A stretch of DNA of 57,448 bases from an uncultured Lachnoclostridium sp. (GTDB taxonomy: Bacteria; Bacillota; Clostridia; Lachnospirales; Lachnospiraceae). The translations under genes were made by a program, and so were the position numbers. The notes under the pieces are model-generated. The model was not told the DNA's origin. It worked only from the letters and a program-made list of their open reading frames with translations, and ran no database searches. This document shows positions 22,962 through 31,600 of the stretch, in pieces. Numbering within the stretch: the stretch's first letter is position 1; every line of letters begins with the position of its first letter. Location: positions 1 through 57,448 of the forward strand of contig CALWLW010000023.1 in NCBI GenBank assembly GCA_944381625.1, read 5' to 3'.

Positions 22962-24152
22962 ATGCAGACAGGCGCAGCTTATATCCGTGTATCCACAGAA
23001 GAACAGGCGGAATATTCGCCGGACAGCCAGCTTGGCCGTATCCGGGAATACGCCGGCGCACACCAGATCCTCCTGCCCGAACAATACATCTATCTGGACG
23101 AAGGCATCAGCGGGCGCTGCGCGCGCACGCGGCCGGCCTTCATGCGCATGATCGCCCAGGCAAAGGAAAAGCCCCGGCCCTTCGACGTGATCCTTCTCTG
23201 GAAATTCTCCCGGTTCGCCCGGAACCGTCAGGACAGCATCCTCTACAAATCCATGCTCCGCAAGGAATGCGGCATCGACGTGATCTCCATCACGGAACAG
23301 CTCTCCAAAGATCCCACTTCCATCCTCATCGAAGCGCTTCTGGAGGCCATGGACGAATACTACAGCCTCAATCTGGCGGAAGAGGTCCGCCGGGGCATGA
23401 ATGAGAAATTTTCCAGAGGCGGCGTGGTCTCCGTCCCACCCTTCGGCTATCGCATGGAGGAAGGACAGTTTGCTCCCGATCCCCGGACGGCTCCCACAGC
23501 CGCAGGAATCTTCCGGGATTTCCTTTCCGGCCTCACATCCGCCCAGATCGCGGCCGGATTAAACGCCGCCGGCATACGCACCAGCCGGGGAAATCCTTTT
23601 ACTCCCCGCGCCGTGGACTACATCCTGTCCAATCCGGTTTATGCCGGAAAACTGCGGCGGCGTCTCATTCCCGGACAGCCGCACATGACGGCCGTGCAGG
23701 GCGGCCATCTTCCACTGGTAAGCGAAGATGACTTCCTGGCCGTCCAGGCGCTTTTTGCCGCCAGGAAGCAAAGCTTCCCCCCATACGCCAGATCCTCTCC
23801 CACGGACTTCATGCTCCGGGGCCTGGTCCGTTGCGGAAACTGCGGGGCCACCCTGACCCAGTCCGTCAGGGGAAAATATCTGCAGTGCTGCCGCTATGCC
23901 AGGGGCCAGTGCGGCGTCAGCCATTCCGTCTCCCTTCCCGCCCTCAGCCGCCGGGTGCTGGAAGCATTGGAGCAGGATCCCCTCTGCCCCTCCGCCCTGA
24001 AGCGATCCCTCCCTGCCCTCCGTTCTGCGGACGTTCCGGAGAATGAAAAAAACGGGCTCCTGCGCCCGTTCATCTCCCGCATCATTTTCCGCCGTCCGGA
24101 GAACAGCCTTCAGATCATTTACCGGACCATGGACGGCAGTAAAATAAGCTGA
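22962..24152 (+). CDS. Serine recombinase of the cotJC-interrupting element
   Basis: 396 residues from ATG 22962; the longer frame upstream lacks a ribosome site, and AGGT is the only weak one here. The resolvase domain begins AAYIRVSTEEQAE with nucleophile Ser11, then LDEGISG and LWKFSRFARNR. The recombinase domain follows (VPPFGYRMEEG, RTSRGNPFTPRAVDYILSNP). A zinc ribbon has CGNCGAT and a Cys pair near residue 305. The coiled coil of longer integrases is very short. It ends 75 bases from the attachment core, the place expected for the enzyme that moves this element, much as SpoIVCA lies in the skin element. Confidence 0.92.
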   Translation: MQTGAAYIRVSTEEQAEYSPDSQLGRIREYAGAHQILLPEQYIYLDEGISGRCARTRPAFMRMIAQAKEKPRPFDVILLWKFSRFARNRQDSILYKSMLRKECGIDVISITEQLSKDPTSILIEALLEAMDEYYSLNLAEEVRRGMNEKFSRGGVVSVPPFGYRMEEGQFAPDPRTAPTAAGIFRDFLSGLTSAQIAAGLNAAGIRTSRGNPFTPRAVDYILSNPVYAGKLRRRLIPGQPHMTAVQGGHLPLVSEDDFLAVQALFAARKQSFPPYARSSPTDFMLRGLVRCGNCGATLTQSVRGKYLQCCRYARGQCGVSHSVSLPALSRRVLEALEQDPLCPSALKRSLPALRSADVPENEKNGLLRPFISRIIFRRPENSLQIIYRTMDGSKIS

Positions 24153-24213
24153 TGGCAGCGATTCTTTTCCGGCAACAGCCCTTTTCCGACAGAGCTCCTT
24201 CCCCTGCCCGTCT

Positions 24214-24222
24214 TCCTATCTT
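24214..24222. repeat. Right arm of the element attachment site
   Basis: TCCTATCTT, inverse of AAGATAGGA at 13541-13549. In the joined circle the two arms face each other across 28 bases centred on the 14-bp core. Confidence 0.7.
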
Positions 24223-24327
24223 TTCTCCATCGGGACCTCCGAACTGGGAGATGATCAGCCGCGCCATCTGGGGATTGGCCTTGGTAATGTTGATGGGATA
24301 CTCCAACCGCTTTTCATAATTCCACAT
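24223..24327 (-). pseudogene. cotJC: cotJC 5' fragment (first 35 codons)
   Basis: ATG 24327 directly follows the cotJB stop. It encodes MWNYEKRLEYPINITKANPQ then MARLIISQFGGPDGE, the conserved CotJC N-terminus. After GGPDGE the frame runs into element sequence (KIGRRAGEGALS) and stops at 24115. The cut falls in the 14-bp core shared with 13517-13530. CotJC is a manganese-catalase-family spore coat protein made in the mother cell. Unless the element excises, only a 70-residue truncated product can be made. Confidence 0.92.
24227..24240. repeat. Right attachment core of the 10.7-kb element
   Basis: CCATCGGGACCTCC, identical to 13517-13530. The chromosomal side continues into cotJC (GAACTGGGAG). 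Rebuilt attB shows CCCAG and CTGGG arms flanking the core. Confidence 0.85.
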
Positions 24328-24597
24328 TTAGCACATGCCTCCTTCCCAGGGCCAGGGCTGGTCGATCCACATCCACCGGTCCTGCCCTGCCGGAACCGTG
24401 TCCAGCGTCAGCGGCCCATAGAGCGACGTGTAATCCTCCAGGGCCTGCCGGCGCAGCTGGCTGTACTCCCGGAAATAGGCCAGGGCCGTGGGATCTGCGG
24501 GATGGGTATCCAGGTACAGATTCGCCTCTACCACCGCAAAACTTACCATATTGATCCAGGAGAGCATCTGCTTCCTGGTAGGCTGTCTCTGAGCCAT
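24328..24597 (-). CDS. cotJB: Spore coat protein CotJB
   Basis: 89 residues from ATG 24597 (GGGGAGG nine bases upstream; a GTG three codons earlier is possible). The sequence LSWINMVSFAVVEANLYLDT then HPADPTALAYFREYSQLRRQ and a C-terminal WPWEGGMC match CotJB. It overlaps the cotJA stop by one base and abuts cotJC. CotJB is needed with CotJA and CotJC for the inner coat layer, expressed in the mother cell under sigma-E in Bacillus. Confidence 0.93.
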   Translation of the reverse strand: MAQRQPTRKQMLSWINMVSFAVVEANLYLDTHPADPTALAYFREYSQLRRQALEDYTSLYGPLTLDTVPAGQDRWMWIDQPWPWEGGMC

Positions 24598-24809
24598 TAT
24601 CTGCACCCTCCCCTCACACCCAGAAACGGTTTATCCAGTTCCGGGAAGATCGTACCGCAGGCCAGCCCTTTATCCAGGTCATATACCCTGTGCCAGTACT
24701 GCCAGGGCACATAGGCCATGGCCGGCGGAAAATTATCTGTAAAATCTCCGCAGGTATTCCTGTTTGCTCCTCTGGAGCCGGAACATCTCTGATATTCTTC
24801 CAACTTCAT
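24597..24809 (-). CDS. cotJA: Spore coat associated protein CotJA
   Basis: 70 residues with the CotJA core AMAYVPWQYWHRVYDLDKGL then ACGTIFPELDKPFLG. AAAGGATTT precedes the ATG. It is the first gene of the cotJABC operon. In Bacillus CotJA is required for incorporation of CotJC into the coat. Confidence 0.93.
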   Translation of the reverse strand: MKLEEYQRCSGSRGANRNTCGDFTDNFPPAMAYVPWQYWHRVYDLDKGLACGTIFPELDKPFLGVRGGCR

Positions 24810-24836
24810 AAATCCTTTCTGTTTTTTCTCTCTTTT

Positions 24837-24863
24837 TATCCTATGTCATGTCAAAAAAAGAGT
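24837..24863 (-). promoter_or_regulatory. Candidate mother-cell promoter of cotJABC
   Basis: On the minus strand AC (24863-24862), 16 bases, then CATAGGATA (24845-24837), fitting the sigma-K/E-type AC-N16-CATANNNTA pattern, 27 bases before the cotJA ATG. Sporulation promoters are degenerate, so this is only suggestive. Confidence 0.4.
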
Positions 24864-24875
24864 GAAAGTCTTAAT

Positions 24876-24907
24876 ACGCAAAAACGGCGCGGCCTGGAGC
24901 CGCACCG
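24876..24907 (-). terminator. Terminator of the rhomboid-like gene
   Basis: Minus strand CGGTGCGGC-TCCAG-GCCGCGCCG with one mismatch, followed by TTTTTGCG. It separates the rhomboid-like gene from cotJA. Confidence 0.7.
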
Positions 24908-24960
24908 TATCAAAGGTTTTACCGAAGAAATATCAGGTTCTGTCCCTGCACAAAAAGTTC

Positions 24961-25839
24961 TTATTTTTTATGCTCATGGGTAAACAGGTGATCCTGGCAG
25001 TATTCGTAGTTGCCCACACATTTGGAGCAGAACCGGAACTCCAGATCCTCTCCGTCTTTCTCCGTCCTGCCGCATACGGCACACCGGTGATGGGTACTCT
25101 TCTGGGCGGCTGTGCGCACCTTCTTGGCATAGGTCCTCCTCCGCTGAGCCTGTTTGGGCGAAAACCGGTTCCGGTTGGCGGACAGATAGAAGATAATAAA
25201 GTTCAAAAGGGAGACCAGCGCCGCCACACTGGTGGCGGGCTCCGGCAGGATGCCGATCTGTATCAGGGCAAAATAGGTCGATACCGGAACACCGACCAGG
25301 CCTGTCACGATCGCCACGCCAAAATACAGCCCATAGAAAATCCCGATCCACTTACATTTAATGGGCAGGATAAAGAACAGCAGGAACTCCACGTCCGGGT
25401 ACAGCATGGCAAAGGCCAGCAAAAGCGACGAATTCAGATAGTACGTGCCCAGAGGCAGGTTCCAGCCAAACAGCAGATACACCACCAGGCACGCGACCAC
25501 ATGGAGGAGCATGCCGGAGAAATAATAGAGGTTGAAGCGGAATGCGCCCCACTGGTTTTCCAGCATCCTGCCCATGAAATAATACAGATACAGGGAGAAC
25601 ATGATAAAGAGAAACCCTTCCATATTGATCGCCACAGGCGAAGCAATGATAAAGGTAACGATCCTCCAGATCTGTCCATGCAGGATCTTGGGCGCGTCCA
25701 GGCACAGCCACTGTTCATACAGTCCCGGCGTCACAATCTGCAGTACAAAGCCCACCGCATACAATATAATGACATAATAGATCAGGTTGTGGACCGCATA
25801 TTTTCCAAACCTGCGCTCCAGTTTGTCAATCCAGTTCAT
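24961..25839 (-). CDS. Rhomboid-fold membrane protein with C-terminal zinc ribbon
   Basis: 292 residues from ATG 25839 (GGAAGGAAACC upstream). Six or so membrane helices cover residues 15-225 in rhomboid order (YVIILYAVGFVLQIV, FIMFSLYLYYFMGRMLE, FSGMLLHVVACLVVYLLF). The usual GxSG active-site motif is replaced by YLNSSLLLAF and no matching catalytic His is evident, so it is probably an inactive relative. The tail has CAVCGRTE, FCSKC and CQDHLFTHEH, a zinc-binding cluster. It has its own consensus promoter and terminator. Role unknown. Confidence 0.75.
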   Translation of the reverse strand: MNWIDKLERRFGKYAVHNLIYYVIILYAVGFVLQIVTPGLYEQWLCLDAPKILHGQIWRIVTFIIASPVAINMEGFLFIMFSLYLYYFMGRMLENQWGAFRFNLYYFSGMLLHVVACLVVYLLFGWNLPLGTYYLNSSLLLAFAMLYPDVEFLLFFILPIKCKWIGIFYGLYFGVAIVTGLVGVPVSTYFALIQIGILPEPATSVAALVSLLNFIIFYLSANRNRFSPKQAQRRRTYAKKVRTAAQKSTHHRCAVCGRTEKDGEDLEFRFCSKCVGNYEYCQDHLFTHEHKK

Positions 25840-25916
25840 ATGGTTTCCTTCCCGCCGAACGGCTAAAAATCTACGGTATTCCTGCGCCCCGTGAAGGGGG
25901 CACATGGTTAAGTCAC

Positions 25917-25945
25917 ATTATAGATTTTCCGGGAAGGTTTGTCAA
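25917..25945 (-). promoter_or_regulatory. Consensus promoter of the rhomboid-like gene
   Basis: Minus strand TTGACA (25945-25940), 17-base spacer, TATAAT (25922-25917): a perfect sigma-A promoter. A GCCCC-CTTCA-CGGGGC hairpin lies in the leader. Confidence 0.85.
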
Positions 25946-25953
25946 TGAACCGG

Positions 25954-26586
25954 TCAGGAAATATTCCCCTGCGGATCACAGTAAAATTCTGCCCTCGCCA
26001 GATAGATCTTGCTCACACCGCCCAGTGTAAATCTGCCGGAAACCGTGACTGAACAGGTTCTCCCGCCTTCTATCAGACGGGATTCCATACCGATATGGGA
26101 CCAGGATTCTGCTCCGGCAGACAGGGAAGTGAACGAAGGAGCGCCTGAAAAGACCAGACGGCCCTGGTAAGCTTCATACTGTGTGTGAAAATCTCCCACA
26201 ATATCAATCCCATAATCCACGCCCTGAATCGTAAGATACACCCTCTTTACCGCGCTTCCCGCAGGCAGCGGCTCTTCCGCCGATCCAGACTTCATCCCCA
26301 CATACGAGCCTGCCATTTCTTTGGCAAATGCCCGGAACTCCCGGGGCGTCTTCCAGTCCTCTTCTTTAAACTCCTCGAAGGGGCTCAGCGTCAGTCCAAA
26401 ATCTCCCAGCTTCGACTCCGGGGACACCTCTTCGATGATCTTCTGGTATTCCTCATACCACTCCCGCTTCGTCGCTTCATCCAGCGCGCCGTTCCCCGCC
26501 GCAGAGGCCGCCGCAGGCAGGCCCATGGCCAGAACCAGTATCATAGACAACATCGCTTTTACAAAACTTACTTTTTTCATTCTCAT
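25954..26586 (-). CDS. Secreted protein of unknown function
   Basis: 210 residues. The first 30 form a signal peptide (MRMKKVSFVKAMLSMILVLA, cleavage after ASAAG-like sequence). The mature part begins with a helix (TKREWYEEYQKIIEEV) and ends in beta-rich sequence (RLVFSGAPSFTSLSAGA, GRFTLGGVSKIYLARAEF). It follows the M56 peptidase gene by nine bases, so it is likely in the BlaI/M56 operon and may be the regulated or sensed product. No family recognised. Confidence 0.7.
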   Translation of the reverse strand: MRMKKVSFVKAMLSMILVLAMGLPAAASAAGNGALDEATKREWYEEYQKIIEEVSPESKLGDFGLTLSPFEEFKEEDWKTPREFRAFAKEMAGSYVGMKSGSAEEPLPAGSAVKRVYLTIQGVDYGIDIVGDFHTQYEAYQGRLVFSGAPSFTSLSAGAESWSHIGMESRLIEGGRTCSVTVSGRFTLGGVSKIYLARAEFYCDPQGNIS

Positions 26587-26595
26587 ACTGCCTCC

Positions 26596-28056
26596 TTATG
26601 AAATGATAATAAAACCGTACAGATACACATCTAAAATCGTTGTTCCTTCCACATAAAACGTGTAAATCCCCGACTCCGGCACAATCCATTCGTACCATAT
26701 CGCTCCATCCACCGAATCTATATGCACCCTGGTCTTTGAACTGTCTTCCCTTCCCAGACGGAATTGATCCGCCATATGGCTGCCTTCCAGTTTAATAAAA
26801 ATGTCGTCTCCTTCAGACAAGTATACTTCCGCAACCGCCAGACTCTCTTTTCCTCTGATAACCATATCGATTTCAGCCGAATCCTCAGTTTCCAGACTTG
26901 TTTCCATTTCCTCCATATCCGGCGCCCTGCGCAGTATTTTCTGACTGTCTGTTTCACGGACTTCTTTGTAATCCGGTATCCGCATAAGCGGCAGTTCCGT
27001 CTCTGTAATCAGCGCATTGGCCAATGCGTCCTGGGCTATGGAAACGCCATCCGCCGCTGCCATGGTCATCACCGGGCAGGCTGCCAGCAGCGCCGCCGTC
27101 AATACGACGGCCCTCCGTTTATTCATACAGCTTCTTTTTCTCGCCATATTTTCCACCCGTTTTTCCAATGTACTGCCTTCCTGGCCGGGAAACGTAAATC
27201 CGATACCTGTAAGCGTCCCTTCCTCTTCCTCCACCGCCAGATCGTATATCAGTTTTGCATAGCGGTACCGGGAATTTGGCGGAGCCTCCCGCAGTACGGC
27301 CTCATCGCATGCCATCTCATTCACTTCCACAAACCGCTCTGCGAAACGGTACACCGGCGGAAGGAACCAGTACAGCGCGCACAGCCAATGCAGGTACTCC
27401 CGGTAACGGGTATCCCCGCACGCGCAGTGGGTCAGTTCATGGCGCAGCATCAGTTCCGTCTCTGCATCTTCCCGGAGTCCTTCCGGCAAATAGACATGAT
27501 AGATTTTCTTCCCTTCCACAAAAGGCGATACAACCAGCCCATTAGCATAAAGACATACCGGGCGGCGGACTTCCAGTTCCCGGCAGAGCTTCTCCGCCAG
27601 TTCCCATAACCACCCTTCTTCCACCTGCCGGGACATCTCCCGGAGGCATTTCAGCGCCCGTTTTTCCCGACGCCTCTGGTACACGCCGAAGTATAAAAAG
27701 CCTGCTCCCCAGACCAGTAAAGCCAGCCAGAATATCCAGTGCTTAGAAAGTGCCAGATGGGCCGTAGTAAACGACTCCCGGACAATCGTCCTCATTATAT
27801 AAGGTTTCCCGAAACTTTCAGTAGGGGTAAGATCCCGGTAAGTCCGGGTGAACAGAACCGCCTCCGTGATGACAGGAAGCAAAAACAACAGATACAAAAG
27901 CGACGCTTTGAGCCATCTGATTTCCTGTCCTCTGTCCATCTTCTCTTCCAATTCTTCCATACAGCGTTTTGTTCCAGCCAAAAGCAGGCAAAGGATCAGA
28001 GAGGAAGCCGCCAGCATAACTACGAAATCACTCACCATCCACAGACCTGTCAGCAT
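26596..28056 (-). CDS. M56 (BlaR1/MecR1-like) membrane metallopeptidase
   Basis: 486 residues. Membrane helices at about 8-30, 50-70 and 105-125 precede a cytoplasmic protease domain with HELTH (zinc HExxH, near residue 212) and EMACDEAV (third ligand Glu). A further helix near 320 leads to an extracytoplasmic domain of about 150 residues with a VPESGIYTFYVEGTT beta segment, not a penicillin-binding domain as in BlaR1. So it may sense something other than beta-lactams. The gene overlaps blaI-like by 29 bases. On signalling, such peptidases trigger inactivation of the BlaI-type repressor. Confidence 0.85.
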   Translation of the reverse strand: MLTGLWMVSDFVVMLAASSLILCLLLAGTKRCMEELEEKMDRGQEIRWLKASLLYLLFLLPVITEAVLFTRTYRDLTPTESFGKPYIMRTIVRESFTTAHLALSKHWIFWLALLVWGAGFLYFGVYQRRREKRALKCLREMSRQVEEGWLWELAEKLCRELEVRRPVCLYANGLVVSPFVEGKKIYHVYLPEGLREDAETELMLRHELTHCACGDTRYREYLHWLCALYWFLPPVYRFAERFVEVNEMACDEAVLREAPPNSRYRYAKLIYDLAVEEEEGTLTGIGFTFPGQEGSTLEKRVENMARKRSCMNKRRAVVLTAALLAACPVMTMAAADGVSIAQDALANALITETELPLMRIPDYKEVRETDSQKILRRAPDMEEMETSLETEDSAEIDMVIRGKESLAVAEVYLSEGDDIFIKLEGSHMADQFRLGREDSSKTRVHIDSVDGAIWYEWIVPESGIYTFYVEGTTILDVYLYGFIIIS

Positions 28057-28453
28057 CCTTTAACTCCTCCAAAAGCGCGTCCACCTTCTTTTTCTGTGCA
28101 TCCGTCAGACGGCTTTTCCCGCAGAACGCCGCAATCAGGCGGTCTATGGAACTGCCCCGCAGTATTGTGTTCAGCTCCTGCTGCAAAAGCGCCTGCTCAT
28201 ACTCTTCCCGGGATACTGCCGCTTTATAGATATGGTGCAGTCCCTGCTGGCAGTTTTCCACATAGCCTTTTTCCGAGATATTGTACAAGATCGTGCTCTT
28301 TGTCCCTCTCGCCTGGGGGAAATGCTCATAGATTTCCTGGCTGCTGATTCCTTCCGGATGCTGCCAGATCAGCTCCATAAACGCCCGCTCCGTCTCGGAC
28401 AGCTTTTTCCTTCCGCCCAGTCCCTCCAATCCCTGCTCCGGTTTTCTTGCCAT
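28028..28453 (-). CDS. BlaI/MecI/CopY-family repressor
   Basis: 141 residues: an N-terminal winged helix (LSETERAFMELIWQHPEGIS, SQEIYEHFPQARGTKSTILY) and a C-terminal dimerisation region with TDAQKKKVDALLEELKD. BlaI-type repressors bind their own promoter and are cleaved after a signal from the paired M56 peptidase. The operon is blaI-like, M56 peptidase, secreted protein. The 50 bases upstream are AT-rich with ATAAATATATTTAT-type dyads that could be the operator. Confidence 0.88.
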   Translation of the reverse strand: MARKPEQGLEGLGGRKKLSETERAFMELIWQHPEGISSQEIYEHFPQARGTKSTILYNISEKGYVENCQQGLHHIYKAAVSREEYEQALLQQELNTILRGSSIDRLIAAFCGKSRLTDAQKKKVDALLEELKDADRSVDGE

Positions 28454-28575
28454 TTCAGCATTCGCTCCTTTTTTATAAATATATTTATATTATAAAATAT
28501 ATTTATCTATATGTAAATATTTTCTTTAAATATTGAGGGCCGAAGACCCGCCTGCGAATCTTTACAAAATATTTA

Positions 28576-28604
28576 TGGACTCTTTCCGACACTTTTCATA
28601 TAAT
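28576..28604 (+). promoter_or_regulatory. Promoter candidate for the HgdC-like gene
   Basis: TGGACT (28576-28581), 17 bases, TATAAT (28599-28604), about 70 bases before the start codon. Confidence 0.5.
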
Positions 28605-28674
28605 ATAGCGTGGTTTAAAGTCAAAACAGATTACTGAAGAAAAGATGTGAGGTGAAAGCAGAAAAGCTGCTATT

Positions 28675-31600
28675 ATGAACAAATGTTACCGTTTGGGAAT
28701 CGACATCGGTTCCACTACCGTTAAGATCGCAGTTCTGAATCAGGAAAACCGGATTCTGTTTTCCGATTATGAGAGACATTTTGCAAATATTCAGGAAACC
28801 CTGGCCATGCTCCTGGAGCGTGCAGTGGAGGCGCTGGGGCCCATGGACATCTATCCGGTCATCACCGGATCGGGCGGGCTGACCCTGGCGCAGTACCTGG
28901 ATATCCCGTTTGCCCAGGAAGTGGTCGCCGTATCGGAGGCGCTCCAGACCTTCGCGCCCAAGACCGACGTGGCTATCGAGCTGGGCGGTGAGGACGCCAA
29001 GATCATTTATTTCGAAGGAGGGAACGTGGAGCAGCGCATGAACGGCATCTGCGCCGGCGGCACCGGCTCCTTCATCGACCAGATGGCTTCCCTCCTGCAG
29101 ACCGACGCGTCCGGCCTGAACGAATACGCAAAGAGCTATAAATCCATGTATTCCATCGCGGCCCGCTGCGGTGTGTTCGCCAAGACGGATATCCAGCCGC
29201 TGATCAACGAAGGCGCGACCAAGGAAGACCTGGCCGCATCCATCTTCCAGGCGGTGGTCAACCAGACCATCAGCGGCCTGGCCTGCGGCAAACCCATCCG
29301 CGGGCACGTGGCGTTCCTGGGCGGCCCGCTCCATTTCCTCTCCGAACTGCGGAACTCGTTTATCCGCACCCTGAATCTGGATGAGGAACATACCATCATC
29401 CCCAAATTCTCCCATCTGTTTGCGGCCTCCGGCTCCGCGCTCCTGTCCAAGCAGGAAACAGCGGTACCGGCGCAGGAGATCATCGAAAAGCTGCACAGCA
29501 AAATCCAGATCGCCTTCGAGGTGGAGCGTCTGGAACCGCTGTTCCCAAGCCAGGAGGATTTCGACGCATTCCAGGCGCGGCATTCCAGGGCAAAAGTACA
29601 AAAACGCAGCCTGGAGGATTATGAAGGGAACTGTTTCCTGGGCATTGACGCCGGTTCCACCACCACCAAGATCGCGCTGGTGGGCGAGGACGGCTCCCTG
29701 CTCTACTCTTTCTACCATAATAATAACGGAAGCACGTTACATATCACGCTGGAAGCGCTGAAGGATCTGTTCTCCAGGCTTCCGGGAAAAGCGCATATCG
29801 TCCGTTCCTGCTCCACTGGCTACGGGGAAGCCCTGGTGAAAGCCGCGCTTATGCTGGACGAGGGCGAGGTGGAGACCATCTCCCACTACTATGCCGCCCA
29901 GTTCTTTGACCCGGATGTGGACTGCATCCTGGACATCGGCGGGCAGGATATGAAGTGCATCCGTATCAAAAACCATACAGTGGACAACGTACAGCTCAAC
30001 GAGGCCTGCTCCTCTGGCTGTGGTTCCTTCATCGAAACCTTCGCAAAATCCCTGAACCTTTCCATCCAGGATTTTGCCCAGGCGGCCCTGTTCGCCAAAA
30101 ATCCCATCGACCTGGGAACCCGCTGTACCGTATTCATGAACTCCCGCGTGAAGCAGGCCCAGAAGGAAGGGGCCGGGGTGGACGACATCTCCGCCGGCCT
30201 TGCGTACTCTGTCATCAAAAACGCACTGTTCAAGGTAATCAAGGTATCGGACGCATCCTCCCTGGGGCAGCACATCGTCGTCCAGGGCGGCACCTTCTAC
30301 AACAACGCCGTTCTGCGCAGTCTGGAAAAGATCGCAGAATGTGAAGTGATCCGCCCCGACATCGCCGGCATCATGGGCGCGTTCGGCGCCGCCCTCATCG
30401 CCCGCGAACGCTATGAAGGCCAGCAGACCACCATGCTCTCCAGAGAAGAGATGGAGAACCTGGAATACAGTACGTCCATGACCAAGTGCCGCGGCTGTAC
30501 CAACAACTGCCGCCTGACCATCAACAAATTCTCCGGCGGCCGGCGCTACATCTCCGGCAACCGCTGCGAGCGGGGCCTGGGCAAAGAAAAGAACGAACAT
30601 CACGCGCCCAACCTGTTTGAATACAAGAACCAGCGCCTGTTCTCCTACGAACCGCTGAAGACGGAGGAAGCGGCCCGCGGGCTTGTGGGGATTCCCAGAG
30701 TCCTGAACATGTACGAGAACTACCCGTTCTGGTTCACGTTCTTCACCAAACTGGGATACCGGGTCGTCCTGTCTCCCATCTCCACCCATGAGATCTATGA
30801 GCAGGGCATCGAATCCATTCCCAGCGAGTCCGAGTGTTATCCGGCGAAGCTGGCCCACGGCCATGTGAAATGGCTGCTGCAGCACAACATCCCGTTTATT
30901 TTCTATCCCTGCGTTCCCTATGAACGCTCGGAGTTTGCGGACGCCAACAACCACTATAATTGCCCCATCGTCACCTCCTACGCGGAGAATATCAAGAACA
31001 ACATGGAAGAGCTGCGGTCCGACCGCTTCGATTTCCGCAATCCGTTCCTGAGTTTCGAGAGCCTGGAGATCCTGACGAAGCGCCTGGTGGAAGAATTTGA
31101 AGGTGAGAAAAGCATGACGGCTTCGGAGATCACCCAGGCGGCGAAAGACGCGTGGGAAGAACTTCGCCAGGCCCGCCTGGATGTGTGCAGAAAGGGCGAA
31201 GAAACCCTGAAATGGATGGAGGAGAACCATGCTCACGGCATCGTGCTGGCAGGCCGTCCCTACCATGTGGACAACGAGATCAACCACGGCATCTCCGAGA
31301 TGATCAACAGCTACGGCCTGGCGGTCCTGACCGAGGACAGCGTCTCCCATCTTCATGAGGAGGAGCGCCCCTTACGGGTCATGGACCAGTGGATGTACCA
31401 CTCCCGTCTGTACGCGGCGGCCAACTTTGTGAAGACCCGGGACGATCTGGATCTGGTACAGCTGAACTCCTTCGGCTGCGGCCTGGACGCGGTCACCACC
31501 GACCAGGTAAACGAGATCCTGACCAATTCCGGCAAGATCTACACCTGCCTGAAGATTGACGAGGTCAGCAACCTGGGCGCGGCGCGCATCCGTATCCGTT

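Larger units (their letters stand above)
13531..24226. mobile_element. 10.7-kb serine-recombinase element interrupting cotJC
   Basis: Bounded by 14-bp direct repeats inside cotJC, with a serine recombinase at the right edge pointing outward. Deleting the segment between the repeats fuses codons 1-34 of CotJC in frame to the middle fragment. The element ends, when joined, form TCCTATCTT-N28-AAGATAGGA around the core, the arm symmetry expected of a large-serine-recombinase attP. Cargo: YtrA-type regulator, ABC ATPase and permease, AdhE, TrkH and TrkA. There are no phage structural or conjugation genes. Whether excision still occurs is unknown. Confidence 0.8.

Noticed and set aside
24115..24222. 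Continuation of the cotJC 5' frame as a functional variant C-terminus
   Set aside because: After GGPDGE the residues are element sequence with no CotJC similarity and end at a chance stop.
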